A stretch of 64,000 nt of DNA, from positions 62,001 to 126,000 of the forward strand of contig NZ_JADCLL010000010.1 of the NCBI RefSeq assembly GCF_015070375.1, in the 5' to 3' direction. How positions within the stretch are numbered: position 1 is the stretch's first letter; each line of letters opens with the position of its first letter. A program made the position numbers and the translations under genes. Source of the DNA: Nocardioides kribbensis. Lineage in GTDB: Bacteria; Actinomycetota; Actinomycetes; Propionibacteriales; Nocardioidaceae. Below, piece by piece: positions 36,213 through 46,016 of this stretch. The notes under the pieces are model-generated. The model searched no databases. It was given only the letters and a program-made list of their open reading frames with translations, and was not told where the DNA came from.

Positions 36213-37897
36213 GACGCGCCCCCGCCGGCCGTGCCGCGGCCGAGCGTGCCCCGCACCGAGCGGCCCACCGAGCGCGGCAGCGCCGTCAGCGCCGAGACCC
36301 GGGCGTGGGCCAGCGCGGCGCGGGCGGCGTTGCTGCCGGGGGCGCCGTGCACGCCGCCGCCGGGGTGGGCGGCGGCCGAGCCGAGGTAGAGCCCGGCGAC
36401 GCCGGTCTCGGCGCGGCCCCACTGGCCGGGCACGGGCCGGAAGAGCAGCATCTGGTGCAGCTGGGAGGTGCCCGCGCCGACGGCGCCGCCGACGAGGTTG
36501 GCGTTGCGCTGCTCCAGCTCGCGGGGGCCGAGCACGCGACGGGCCCTGACGAGGGACCCGAAGCCCGGGGCCAGCTCCTCGAAGCGCGCCTGCATGCGGT
36601 CGGCGAAGCGCTCGCGGTCGTCGGGGCCCCAGTCGCCGCCGACCGTGCCACCGGTGCTGCCCGGGCCGCTCGCCGCGCCGTCCGCGGCGTCGCCGCGGGT
36701 CTGCTGCGGCACGTGGGTGTAGGCCCACACCGCCTCGGTGCCGGCGGGGGAGCGGGTGGGGTCGGCGGTGGTCATCTGCCCGGCGAGCATGAAGGGGTGG
36801 GCGGGCACGTAGCCGGAGGCGACCTGCGCCGTGGCCCCGGCCATCTCGGCGCGCGACGCGGCCAGGTGCAGCGTGCCCGGGGCGTGCTCGGGGGCGCTGG
36901 CCCAGGGGATGGGGCCGTCGAGGGCCCAGTCGACCTTGACCGTGGCGGGGTCCATCTCGAAGCGGTCGAGCCCGCGGGCGACCCGGGCGGGCACGTCGGA
37001 GGGGTCGAGCAGGTGGCGGTAGAGCGCCTCGACGCCCACGTCGGCGACGACGGCGCGGCGCGCGGCGTACCGCTCGCCCGAGCGCAGCCGCACCCCGGTC
37101 GCGCGGCCGCGGTCGGTCTCGACGGCCACGACCTCGGCGTCGCAGCGCACCTCGCCGCCCAGCGACTCCAGGCGGCGCACCATCGCGGCGCTGAGCTCGC
37201 CGGCGCCGCCCCGCGGGGCGGGGAAGCCGACGGTCTGGCCCATCATCGTCAGTAGCAGGCCGAGCATGCCCGAGCCGGCCGCGTCGAGGGGGATGTCGGC
37301 GTGGCCGGCGTTGCCGGCCACCAGCGTGCGCAGCGCCTCGCCGCCCAGGCGTCCGTCGAGCATGGTCAGCGCGGGGCTCAGCAGGGTGCGCACGAAGTCG
37401 ACGCCGCCGACGTGGCGCAGCCGGGTGAGCACCCCGAGTCCCCCGCGCACGGGCGGGAACGGCGTGAGCAGCGCGTCGATGAGCGCGGGGCCGATGGCGT
37501 CCCAGTCGGCGCACAGCCGCAGCCAGGCCTCGCCGTCGCCGGGGTGGGCGCGCTCGGCCAGGTCGGCGGTGATCCCGCGGTCGCGGTGCAGCAGCGCCCA
37601 CGAGCCGTCGGGGAAGGGGTGGCCCTGCACCGCGGGCGGGTGCGACCAGGTCAGGCCGTGGCGCTCCAGGTCGAGCCCGAGCATCACCGGCGAGGCGCGT
37701 GCGAAGGGGTAGAAGGCGCTGAAGGTGTCGTGCACGAAGCCGTCGGCCAGCTCGTGGCTGCTGCGCACCGCGCCGCCGGCGTCGGGCTGCGCCTCGAGCA
37801 CGAGCACCGACCAGCCGGCGTCGGCGAGCAGGTTGGCGGCGACCAGCCCGTTGGGGCCGGAGCCGATGACGAGGGCGTCGTACGTCGCTCCCGTCAC
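36209..37897 (-). CDS. Phytoene desaturase/carotenoid oxidoreductase-like FAD protein
   Basis: 562 residues. N-terminal dinucleotide motif VIGSGPNGLVAANLLADAGW with acidic end LEAQPDAGGAVRS, and a C-terminal FAD-binding GLYLGSAAAHPGGGVHGAPG, as in CrtI-like and NAD(P)/FAD-dependent all-trans-retinol saturase relatives. GTG start overlaps the SRPBCC stop. No other carotenoid genes are nearby, so the substrate is open: a polyene or another lipophile is likely. Confidence 0.87.
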   Translation of the reverse strand: MTGATYDALVIGSGPNGLVAANLLADAGWSVLVLEAQPDAGGAVRSSHELADGFVHDTFSAFYPFARASPVMLGLDLERHGLTWSHPPAVQGHPFPDGSWALLHRDRGITADLAERAHPGDGEAWLRLCADWDAIGPALIDALLTPFPPVRGGLGVLTRLRHVGGVDFVRTLLSPALTMLDGRLGGEALRTLVAGNAGHADIPLDAAGSGMLGLLLTMMGQTVGFPAPRGGAGELSAAMVRRLESLGGEVRCDAEVVAVETDRGRATGVRLRSGERYAARRAVVADVGVEALYRHLLDPSDVPARVARGLDRFEMDPATVKVDWALDGPIPWASAPEHAPGTLHLAASRAEMAGATAQVASGYVPAHPFMLAGQMTTADPTRSPAGTEAVWAYTHVPQQTRGDAADGAASGPGSTGGTVGGDWGPDDRERFADRMQARFEELAPGFGSLVRARRVLGPRELEQRNANLVGGAVGAGTSQLHQMLLFRPVPGQWGRAETGVAGLYLGSAAAHPGGGVHGAPGSNAARAALAHARVSALTALPRSVGRSVRGTLGRGTAGGGAS

Positions 37898-38328
37898 GGG
37901 CGGTTCTCGCACACGTAGGCCAGCCGGCGCAGGGTCTCGGTGTTGCGCCAGGTCATCGGCGGGTCGTGGAGGAGGCTCGGCACGAAGCGGCCCGGTCCGC
38001 GATCGACCCGCTCCTCGACCTCCACCGACGTGCCGGCGCCCGACGGCGTGAGGCGGAAGGTCACCCGCGCGCGGCCGAAGGGCCACCCGTAGGCGAGCAG
38101 GGTCAGGGTGGTGCGCGGGTGCATCTCGACGACCTGGGTGCTGTCGTCGAGCAGCGCCGGCCAGGCGCCGACGGAGTGGTGCAGCCGCGCCCCGACCTCG
38201 GGCCAGTCGTCGTCGACCTCGCGCATCCGGGAGGCGCCCACCACGAAGAGGGGGTACATCCACCCGTCGCTGAGGACCTCCCAGACCGTCTCGGGGGTGG
38301 CAGCGAGGTCGCGCGAGGTGTGGCTCAT
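37894..38328 (-). CDS. SRPBCC family protein
   Basis: 144 residues. START/Bet v1-like helix-grip fold: starts with SHTSRDLAATPETVWEVLSD and ends with a long helix MTWRNTETLRRLAYVCENRP. It binds hydrophobic ligands and may present substrate to the overlapping FAD oxidoreductase. ATG 38328 has GGTGGGAG upstream. First gene of a three-gene operon. Confidence 0.85.
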   Translation of the reverse strand: MSHTSRDLAATPETVWEVLSDGWMYPLFVVGASRMREVDDDWPEVGARLHHSVGAWPALLDDSTQVVEMHPRTTLTLLAYGWPFGRARVTFRLTPSGAGTSVEVEERVDRGPGRFVPSLLHDPPMTWRNTETLRRLAYVCENRP

Positions 38329-38403
38329 GGCTCCCACCCTCCTCGCACCCCCCGCCGGGCACCACACCCGCGGGGGTCAGGCGGGTGGCCTGCGCGTCTT
38401 ACC

Positions 38404-38459
38404 GACCGTTGCGACCACTACCTGACCGTCATGACAGTCGGCCAGTGGTCGCAACGGTC
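38404..38459. repeat. 56-bp palindrome with 16-bp perfect arms
   Basis: GACCGTTGCGACCACT (38404-38419) pairs perfectly with AGTGGTCGCAACGGTC (38444-38459). The 24-base interior is itself a near-palindrome centred on GTCATGAC. Lower GC than its surroundings. Lies between the HxlR stop and the SRPBCC start, both minus strand. Confidence 0.8.
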
Positions 38460-38492
38460 AGTAGGACGCGCGCGCGGCGGCGACCGCGGTCG

Positions 38493-38849
38493 TCAGGGGG
38501 CGAGCGGGGCCACGTGGTCGCGGATCCAGCCGAGCAGCGGCGTCATCAGCGCGACCGCCTGCTGGCCGGCGGGGGTGAGGGAGTACTCCACGTGCGGCGG
38601 CACGACCGGCAGGGCCTCGCGCCGCACCAGGCCGTCGGCCTCGAGGGTCTGCAGGGTCTGGATGAGCATCTTCTCGCTCACCCCGTCGATGCGGCGCTTG
38701 AGGGCGCTCCAGCGCAGCGTGCCCTCGCCCAGGGTGACCAGCACCAGCACGCCCCACTTGCTGGTGACGTGCTCGAAGACGGCGCGGGTCGCGGGGCACA
38801 GCGAGTCCACGGGCACCACGGCGGCGGGGGTGCGGGGGAGGGTGGTCAC
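38493..38849 (-). CDS. HxlR family transcriptional regulator
   Basis: 118 residues. Winged helix with the conserved CPATRAVFEHVTSKW start (redox-type Cys near residue 18), SALKRRIDGVSEKMLIQTLQ recognition region and EYSLTPAGQ wing. GTG start has TAAGGT six bases upstream. Divergent from a QorB-like reductase, the same arrangement as E. coli ytfH/ytfG, so it probably represses that gene in response to quinone or electrophile stress. Confidence 0.9.
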   Translation of the reverse strand: MTTLPRTPAAVVPVDSLCPATRAVFEHVTSKWGVLVLVTLGEGTLRWSALKRRIDGVSEKMLIQTLQTLEADGLVRREALPVVPPHVEYSLTPAGQQAVALMTPLLGWIRDHVAPLAP

Positions 38850-38860
38850 GGGCCGACCTT

Positions 38861-38900
38861 ACTCCGAGGTGAGTACCCCACGTCGAAGTGCGTACCCCAC
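38861..38900. promoter_or_regulatory. HxlR candidate operator
   Basis: Direct repeats of GTACCCCAC at 38873-38881 and 38892-38900, 19 bases apart, overlap a TACTC/GAGTA inverted pair at about 38861-38875. They lie between HxlR and the divergent reductase. Confidence 0.45.
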
Positions 38901-39004
38901 CGCGGGAAGGGTGTCGGGCCGGGCGCGGTTGGCAGGGGCGGGGCCGCCGACGGCGCGGCCCGCCGCGGCGACCGCCGCGGCAGCGACGTGTGGAGGAGAC
39001 AGGG

Positions 39005-39880
<876 letters not shown>

Positions 39881-40073
39881 GCCCGGGAGGCGCGTCGCGC
39901 CCCGCCCGGACGGGCGAGGTCGGGGTGGGGCGGGCACGCGAACGGCACGAAGCGCCTAGGCTCCCCAGCAGGACGCCGCGACGCGCCGGGCCCCCGGCGC
40001 GACCGGGCCGTGCCCGCCGTACCCGCAGTGACCGCCCGACCCCCCTCGCCCCCTCGTCGCCTGGAGCCCCGCG

Positions 40074-42350
40074 TTGACCGACGTCCGACCGTCGCACACC
40101 CCCGCCTACGGCGGTGTCGACCTCACGACGTGCGACCGGGAGCCGATCCACGTGCCCGGCGCGATCCAGCCCCACGGCGTGCTGCTGGCCCTGGAGCCGG
40201 ACGACCTGACCGCGGTGGTGGTCTCCGCCAACTGCGAGCAGCTGCTCGGGGTGGCCTCGGGCGCCGCGCGCGGACGCACGCTGGCCGAGCTGCTCGGCGA
40301 GGCGGCGGCCGCGGCGATCGCGCCGCGGGCCGCGAGCCCCACCAAGGGCGAGCCGATGGTGCTGCGCCTGCCCGAGGACCTGCCGCTGGCCATAGGGGCG
40401 CGGGGCGCGCTGGCCGGTGCCGACGTCGACGTCACCGTGCACCGCTCCGGGGAGCGCGTGGTGGTCGAGCTCGAGCAGCTCGGCGGCCCGGGCGCGGGCA
40501 CGCTGTCCTACCAGTCGGCGCGCGGCGCGATGGCCCGCCTGGCCAGCGCCGGGTCGGTGGCCGACCTGGCCGACCGGCTGGCCCACGAGGTGCGCGGGCT
40601 GAGCGGCTTCGACCGCGTCATGGTCTACCGCTTCGACCAGGACTGGAACGGCGAGGTCATCGCCGAGGACCGGCGCGAGGACCTCAACCCCTTCCTCGGC
40701 CTGCACTACCCCGCCACCGACATCCCGGCCCAGGCCCGGCGGCTCTACACCGTGAACTGGACCCGGCTCATCGCCGACGTCTCCTACACCCCGGTGCCGC
40801 TCGACCCGGTGCTCGACGAGGTCACCGGAGCCCCGCTCGACCTGTCGCACTCCACGCTGCGCAGCGTCTCGCCGATCCACGTCGAGTACCTCACCAACAT
40901 GGGCGTGGGCGCCTCGATGTCGGTCTCGCTGGTCATCGACGAGGAGCTGTGGGGCCTGGTGGCGTGCCACCACTATTCCGGGCCGCACCGACCCAGCCAC
41001 GACGCGCGCGCCGCGGTGGAGTTCCTGGGGCAGGTCGCCTCGCAGATGATCAACGACCGCGAGCGCGCCGACGGGCGCGAGGCCGCCATCGGGAGCCAGA
41101 CCGAGCTCAACCGCTTCACCGCTGCCCTGACCGCCTCCGAGCTCAACCCGCTGGTGCAGCTCATGTCCGACCCGGCGCTGCTGCGGCTGGTCGGGGCCGG
41201 CGGTGCCGCGCTGTCGGTGGAGGGCGTGATCACCACGCTGGGCCGGGTGCCCGAGGAGCGGCACCTGCGGCGCATCGGCGCCCTGCTCCACCGCCCCGAC
41301 GGCCGCGCCGTGCACACCCACCACCTCGGCGTGCTCGCCCCCGACCTCGAGGAGGTCTCCGACGTCGCCGCCGGCGCGATGGTGATCGGCAGCAGCGACC
41401 CCTCGAGCTGGCTGATGTGGCTGCGGCCCGAGCTCGAGGAGGTCGTCGACTGGGGCGGCGACCCCACCAACAAGCTGCTCTACGACGCCGAGGGTCCCGA
41501 GGTCCGCCTCAGCCCCCGCAAGTCCTTCGACAAGTGGCGCCAGGTCGTGCGCGGACGCAGCGAGCCCTGGACCGCCTGGCAGGTCGACACCGCCGAGGCC
41601 CTCAACGCCCACGTCACCGGGGTGCTGCTCGCCCGCTCCCGCGAGCAGATCGCCATGGCGGAGTCGCTGCAGCGCTCGGTCGTCGCCGAGGTCGCCCCCG
41701 ACTTCGACGGCGTGGAGATCGCCGCGCGCTACCTGCCGGCCTCGACCTACCAGCTCGGCGGCGACTGGTGGGACGCCTTCGAGCTCGACGACGGCCGGGT
41801 GGCCTTCGTCGTCGGCGACGTCGCCGGCCACGGCGTGCAGGCCGCGACCGCGATGACCCAGGTGCGCACCGCGCTGCGGGCCTACCTCTTCGGCGGTGAC
41901 ACGCCCGCGGGCTGTCTCGACCGGCTCGACCGGCTGATGGACGGGCTCCTCGACCAGCGGGTCGCCACCGCCCTCGTCGGGGTGCTCGACCGCGCGAGCG
42001 GCGTGCTCCAGCTCTCCTCGGCCGGTCACCTCCCGCCGCTGCTGTGCGTCGACGGCGAGGCCCACGAGCTGTCGCTGCGGCAGCGCCCTCTGCTCGGCAT
42101 CGGGGTGGGGCAGGCGGTCGTCGACGAGGTCGACCTCTCCGGCGGCGCCACAGTGCTCATGTACACCGACGGCCTGGTCGAGCGTCGTGGCCTCGACATC
42201 GCCGAGACCCTCGAGCAGCTGCGCGTCACCGCCTGCGTCGGACCCGGCGAGCGGATGCAGGAGTGGGTCGACGAGATCGTCGAGGCCGTCGCCGGCGTCA
42301 AGGACGACGACACCACCGTGCTCGCCATCCGGATGGGTCCGCAGGGCTGA
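40074..42350 (+). CDS. Bacteriophytochrome with SpoIIE/PP2C phosphatase output
   Basis: 758 residues. PAS_2-GAF-PHY photosensor followed by a SpoIIE-type phosphatase. Cys20 in TTCDREPIHVPGAIQPHG is the expected biliverdin attachment site; the GAF has PATDIP and SPIHVEYLTNMGV with the chromophore His; the PHY tongue has DWGGDP and PRKSF. The phosphatase has GGDWWDAFEL, GDVAGHG and VKDDDTTVL metal motifs. Red/far-red light should control dephosphorylation of STAS-type antagonists, hence a sigma factor. TTG start with GGAG eight bases upstream. No haem oxygenase is adjacent. Confidence 0.9.
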   Translation: MTDVRPSHTPAYGGVDLTTCDREPIHVPGAIQPHGVLLALEPDDLTAVVVSANCEQLLGVASGAARGRTLAELLGEAAAAAIAPRAASPTKGEPMVLRLPEDLPLAIGARGALAGADVDVTVHRSGERVVVELEQLGGPGAGTLSYQSARGAMARLASAGSVADLADRLAHEVRGLSGFDRVMVYRFDQDWNGEVIAEDRREDLNPFLGLHYPATDIPAQARRLYTVNWTRLIADVSYTPVPLDPVLDEVTGAPLDLSHSTLRSVSPIHVEYLTNMGVGASMSVSLVIDEELWGLVACHHYSGPHRPSHDARAAVEFLGQVASQMINDRERADGREAAIGSQTELNRFTAALTASELNPLVQLMSDPALLRLVGAGGAALSVEGVITTLGRVPEERHLRRIGALLHRPDGRAVHTHHLGVLAPDLEEVSDVAAGAMVIGSSDPSSWLMWLRPELEEVVDWGGDPTNKLLYDAEGPEVRLSPRKSFDKWRQVVRGRSEPWTAWQVDTAEALNAHVTGVLLARSREQIAMAESLQRSVVAEVAPDFDGVEIAARYLPASTYQLGGDWWDAFELDDGRVAFVVGDVAGHGVQAATAMTQVRTALRAYLFGGDTPAGCLDRLDRLMDGLLDQRVATALVGVLDRASGVLQLSSAGHLPPLLCVDGEAHELSLRQRPLLGIGVGQAVVDEVDLSGGATVLMYTDGLVERRGLDIAETLEQLRVTACVGPGERMQEWVDEIVEAVAGVKDDDTTVLAIRMGPQG

Positions 42351-42352
42351 GC

Positions 42353-42414
42353 CCTGACGCCCCGGAGCGGGGCACGAGCGGGGCACGGGCGGGGCCGTGG
42401 CGGGAGGCGTCAGG
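42353..42414. terminator. Bidirectional hairpin between convergent genes
   Basis: Arms CCTGACGCC (42353-42361) and GGCGTCAGG (42406-42414) flank a GC-rich segment with GCGGGGCACG repeats. It overlaps the stop of the convergent membrane-protein gene. Confidence 0.5.
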
Positions 42415-42877
42415 CCACGAGCACGGCGAGGGCCGCGGCGACGGCGGCCACGAGGGCCAGCACCGCGCGGGCGAGGTCGGCGCGCAGCAGCAGGCGCAGC
42501 AGCGCCGGGTCGGGTCTGACGGCGCCGGTGGGCCCGGGCCGGCCGAGCCGGCCGTGGGTGGGGGCGGCCAGCGTGGCGGTGACCGCGACGGCGCCGCCGG
42601 CCGCGGCGAGGGCGACCAGCTCGGCGGGGCCGGGCACGACGAGCGCGGCGACGACGCCGACGACCAGCAGGGCGCCGTAGACGAACCCGACGAGCGGGGC
42701 GATCACGCGCGAGTGCCGGGCGTGGGCGGTGGGCCAGCGCTCGGGCTGCTCACGTCCGGTGGCCACCAGCACGGGGTAGACCAGCGCGCTGACGACCGCC
42801 TGGAAGCCGAGGTGGAGCCAGGTGACGGCGACCAGCGCCGCCCGCACCACGTCGGGGTCGCCGAGCGGACCGCTCAC
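42410..42877 (-). CDS. Four-helix integral membrane protein
   Basis: 155 residues with four hydrophobic segments: AALVAVTWLHLGFQAVVSAL, IAPLVGFVYGALLVVGVVAA, LAAAGGAVAVTATLA and the C-terminal AVLALVAAVAAALAVLVA. HARHSRVIAP carries His residues that could bind haem or metal. Ten bases after the FAD oxidoreductase gene, so co-transcribed. No function recognised. Confidence 0.8.
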   Translation of the reverse strand: MSGPLGDPDVVRAALVAVTWLHLGFQAVVSALVYPVLVATGREQPERWPTAHARHSRVIAPLVGFVYGALLVVGVVAALVVPGPAELVALAAAGGAVAVTATLAAPTHGRLGRPGPTGAVRPDPALLRLLLRADLARAVLALVAAVAAALAVLVA

Positions 42878-42887
42878 GGGGTGGCGC

Positions 42888-44210
42888 TCACAGGTCGGCG
42901 AGCACGGTGCGGGCGGCGCGGTCGCCGCTGACCAGGGCGCCCTGGATGGAGGCGGTGTCGCGGTGGTCGCCGCAGACCACGACGCCGGAGTCGAGGGCCT
43001 GGCGGCGGCGCGCGGCCAGCGGCGCGGGCTGGGCGGGCAGGGCGTGCTCCACCTCGTGGCGCACCACCACGCGCCACGAGGAGGTGTCGACCCCCAGCAG
43101 GAGCCCGGCGTGGCGGCGGATCTCGCCGTCGGTGGCCGGCGCGGTGCCGCGCCGCAGCAGGGCCGAGCCCTGCACGAGGTGGCTCCCCTCCGGTGCGTAC
43201 GTCGGGGCCGCTGCGGACACCACCGCGGTGTTGACCAGCGGGCCGGCGGGCACCTCGCGCGCGTCGACGTGGAGCATGCGGGCCTCGGTGGCGCTGCGCA
43301 GCCCGACCGGCTCGTCGGTGGCGAACCACGTGGTCACCACGCCGCGGGTGCGCACCGGCTCCAGCGCGGTGAGCCCGGCGGCGTCGACGCCGTCGGTGGC
43401 CACCACGACGCGGCGCGCGCGCACGGAGCCGGCCGGCCCCTCGACGAGCACCCCGCGGGGCCCGGCGGGGCCGACCCGCTCGACGCGGTGGTCGAGTCGC
43501 ACCCGTGCGCCGAGCGGTGCGGCGAGCTGCTCGGGCAGCGCCTGCATGCCCTGCGCGGGCAGGCCGGGCACGCCGGTGAGGAAGGAGCGCAGCAGCAGCA
43601 GCGCGAAGGCCGAGGAGGTGGCGCCGGAGTCGTCGAGCACCACCCCGGACAGGAAGCGGTCGAGCACCCGGCGCAGCAGACCGTGCACGCCGGCCCGGTC
43701 CAGGGCGGTGCGCAGGTCGGTGTCGCCGCCGCTGGTGAGGTGGTGGGCCAGGTGGCGCCCGGCGGGGTGGCGCAGCAGCGGCGCGGCCCAGCGGGCCAGG
43801 GGCAGCACGTCGAGGGCGCGGGGAGCCACGTGGCGCAGCGTGGAGGGCAGCGTGCGGGTGGCGCGCAGCGGGTCGCCGAGCAGCAGCCGGCCCTCGTCGG
43901 TGCCGGCGACCACCCCGGCCCCGAAGGACTGCAGGCCCAGCGCCGGGGCGTCGACCCAGGCGCGCACGGCGGCGTAGGCGGGGTTGAGCAGCTGGAAGCC
44001 GCGGTCGCAGCGGTGGCCGTCGACGACGTCGGTGCGGATCCGGCCGCCGACGGCGTCGCCGGCCTCCCAGACCTGCACGTCGAGGCCGGTGTCGGCGAGC
44101 ACGCGGGCGCAGCGCAGGCCCGCGAGGCCGGCGCCGACGACCAGGACGTCGGTCTCGGTCGCGGCGGCGCCCGCCCCGGTCGCCTCGGCGGCGGTGCCGG
44201 CAGGGGTCAC
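42888..44210 (-). CDS. FAD-dependent amine oxidase/protoporphyrinogen-oxidase-like protein
   Basis: 440 residues. Rossmann motif VLVVGAGLAGLRCARVLADT with VWEAGDAVGGRIRTD (second glycine patch), and the C-terminal FAD contact GVVVCGDHRDTASIQGALVSG. Resembles NAD(P)-binding FAD oxidoreductases near carotenoid or lipid genes. GTG start one base after the MerR stop. Middle gene of regulator-oxidoreductase-membrane protein. Substrate unknown. Confidence 0.85.
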   Translation of the reverse strand: MTPAGTAAEATGAGAAATETDVLVVGAGLAGLRCARVLADTGLDVQVWEAGDAVGGRIRTDVVDGHRCDRGFQLLNPAYAAVRAWVDAPALGLQSFGAGVVAGTDEGRLLLGDPLRATRTLPSTLRHVAPRALDVLPLARWAAPLLRHPAGRHLAHHLTSGGDTDLRTALDRAGVHGLLRRVLDRFLSGVVLDDSGATSSAFALLLLRSFLTGVPGLPAQGMQALPEQLAAPLGARVRLDHRVERVGPAGPRGVLVEGPAGSVRARRVVVATDGVDAAGLTALEPVRTRGVVTTWFATDEPVGLRSATEARMLHVDAREVPAGPLVNTAVVSAAAPTYAPEGSHLVQGSALLRRGTAPATDGEIRRHAGLLLGVDTSSWRVVVRHEVEHALPAQPAPLAARRRQALDSGVVVCGDHRDTASIQGALVSGDRAARTVLADL

Positions 44211-44211
44211 G

Positions 44212-45204
44212 TCAGCGGACCGCGTAGCGGTCGACGTAGGACACGACGCGGTTGAACATCGCGGTCACCGAGGCCAGGTCGGCCAGTGCGGGGTCGGGGG
44301 AACTGGCCAGCTCGTAGAGCACGGGCCGGGCCTCCTCGACGCCGGCGGCCTGGGCCACGCGGGCGCAGACCCGGGCCGCGTCGCGCACCGGCCCGGGCTC
44401 GACCGTCCACAGCGACTCAAAGACCCGGTCGCGGTCGGGGGTGTCGTCCTGGCCGGGCAGCTCCCAGGCGGTGAGGGCGGCGGAGAGGTCGGGGGCGTCG
44501 CAGACCACGGTCCACTCGCGGCGCATCGGGGCGTCGTGGGGCAGGGTCACCGCCGTCGGCGTACGGCGCGGTGGCTGCGGTCGGGCGGGACGCGTCGGGC
44601 GCGCCCCGGCGCCGGGCTGCGCCTCGGGCGCGCCGGCCGAGGCGGGCCCGGCCGACAGCGTGGTGGTGTCGCCGTCGGAGCTGCGGGTCACGGGCGGGCT
44701 GGTGAACTCGGCGAAGACGAAGGTCTGGCGGGCCACCCGGGCCAGCTCCTCCCAGCGCTGCTGGGAGTGGGCGTAGAACTTCTCGTGCTGGAAGGCGCCG
44801 AAGAGGTAGGGCCGGTCGGCGAGCGCGCAGAACTCGTCCTCGATGGCCCAGGACAGCGCGAGCAGCGTCGACTTGCGCAGGCGGTAGCTGTTGAGCCGCG
44901 GGTGGAGCCGGCGCAGCTCGGCGTAGGCCGACGGGGTCGTCGGCTCGGCGTCGGACCAGGCCGCGGAGACCGCCTGCTCGACGGCGACGTCGAGGCGCAC
45001 CCCCATCTGGCGGCGGCGGATCACATCGAGCACGACCTCGACGTCGGCCGCGGAGTAGCGCCGGTGACCGCTGTCGCGGCGCTGCGGGTTGGGGAAGCCG
45101 TGGCGCTGCTCCCACATGCGCAGCGTCGCCGGGGCGACGCCCGTGCGCGAGGCCAGGTCACCGATCGTGAGGGTCTCGGGACCGGGGTTCGACGCGTCGT
45201 TCAT
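44212..45204 (-). CDS. MerR family regulator with DICT sensory domain
   Basis: 330 residues. MerR winged helix at the start (LTIGDLASRTGVAPATLRMW, RHGFPNPQR, RRYSAADVE). A DICT-like domain (about 90-180: SYRLRKSTLLALSWAIEDEF, FAEFTSPPV) and a variable Pro/Ala linker lead to a helical C-terminus. DICT domains occur in light and stress regulators. TACAGT lies six bases before the ATG, so the gene is likely leaderless; a 20-bp dyad sits further upstream. It probably controls its own operon with the FAD oxidoreductase. Confidence 0.88.
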   Translation of the reverse strand: MNDASNPGPETLTIGDLASRTGVAPATLRMWEQRHGFPNPQRRDSGHRRYSAADVEVVLDVIRRRQMGVRLDVAVEQAVSAAWSDAEPTTPSAYAELRRLHPRLNSYRLRKSTLLALSWAIEDEFCALADRPYLFGAFQHEKFYAHSQQRWEELARVARQTFVFAEFTSPPVTRSSDGDTTTLSAGPASAGAPEAQPGAGARPTRPARPQPPRRTPTAVTLPHDAPMRREWTVVCDAPDLSAALTAWELPGQDDTPDRDRVFESLWTVEPGPVRDAARVCARVAQAAGVEEARPVLYELASSPDPALADLASVTAMFNRVVSYVDRYAVR

Positions 45205-45240
45205 GGCGCCACTGTAAACCTCCACAGGGTGTTGAGGAAC

Positions 45241-45260
45241 GTGTGGACAACTGTTCACAC
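45241..45260. promoter_or_regulatory. 20-bp dyad upstream of MerR gene
   Basis: GTGTGGACAACTGTTCACAC is an inverted repeat of form GTGTGnACAnnTGTnCACAC. It starts 37 bases before the MerR start and upstream of the TACAGT box. A fitting operator for autoregulation. Confidence 0.6.
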
Positions 45261-45294
45261 CCCACCGGGCGGCCCCGGGTGCCCCTCGGACCAG

Positions 45295-45390
45295 ACCAGT
45301 GACCGGACCAGTGACCGGCCGCGAGGCCGGCCAGGGTCCGGGCCGGTGGTCGGCCCCGGTCGGTCCCGGTCGGCCCCGGTCGGTGCCGGG
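45295..45390. repeat. Short tandem repeats downstream of sortase gene
   Basis: Two copies of ACCAGTGACCGG (45295-45318) are followed by alternating CGGCCCCGGT and CGGTCCCGGT units (45351-45390). Non-coding, between the MerR promoter and the sortase stop. Confidence 0.6.
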
Positions 45391-45407
45391 CTGTGCGGAG
45401 GGCCGGG

Positions 45408-46013
45408 TCAGACCGGCTCGCCGAGGGCGCGGCCGAAGACGACCACGTTGCTCTCGTAGGCCGCGCCGTCCCAGTCGGTGCACGAGATGAGCACCAGGCG
45501 GCCGTCGCGGCGGTCCTGGCCGAAGACCTGCTGGGCGTTGGCCGCGAGCTGGTCCTTGTCGTAGACCACGACGCGGGTCACCTCGTAGCGCATCCGGCCC
45601 CGCGGGGTGGTCACGTCGACCGCCGCGCCGCGCCGCACGTCGCCGAGGCGGTCCAGCGAGCCGCCGCCGGTGTGGACGGTGTGGCCCGCGATGACGGTCT
45701 GGCCGCTCTCGGCGCCCGGCTGGGCGGAGGCGTCCCACCAGCCGACGTCGAGCACGTCGGTGGGCGGGTCGAGCACGCGGTCGGTGGTGACGGCGATGGG
45801 CACGACGGGGGCGTCGATGCGCAGCGAGCGCACCTGCAGCCGCACGGGGTCGGCCGGGCCCAGGTCGGCGTACGACGGGCCGCTGTCGTCGGTGCCGCTG
45901 GGCAGCACCAGGCCACCGAGGACGAGCCCGACGCCCAGCACGAGCAGGGCGGTGGTGAGGGCTCCGAGACGGGCGGTGACGCCCGCCCCGGCTCCGCCGT
46001 CAGCGGTGCCCAC
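45408..46013 (-). CDS. Class F sortase
   Basis: 201 residues. One N-terminal membrane anchor (LTTALLVLGVGLVLGGLVL), then a sortase domain with catalytic His in TVIAGHTVHTGGGS and Cys in LVLISCTDWDG, followed by YESNVVVFG, typical of actinobacterial class F enzymes. Attaches or processes cell-surface proteins. It begins three bases after the upstream surface-protein gene, which is its likely client. Confidence 0.92.
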   Translation of the reverse strand: MGTADGGAGAGVTARLGALTTALLVLGVGLVLGGLVLPSGTDDSGPSYADLGPADPVRLQVRSLRIDAPVVPIAVTTDRVLDPPTDVLDVGWWDASAQPGAESGQTVIAGHTVHTGGGSLDRLGDVRRGAAVDVTTPRGRMRYEVTRVVVYDKDQLAANAQQVFGQDRRDGRLVLISCTDWDGAAYESNVVVFGRALGEPV

Positions 46014-46016
46014 GGC

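Noticed and set aside
42888..44210. True protoporphyrinogen oxidase hemY
   Set aside because: No other haem biosynthesis genes are nearby, and the sequence fits the wider FAD amine-oxidase-like family equally well.
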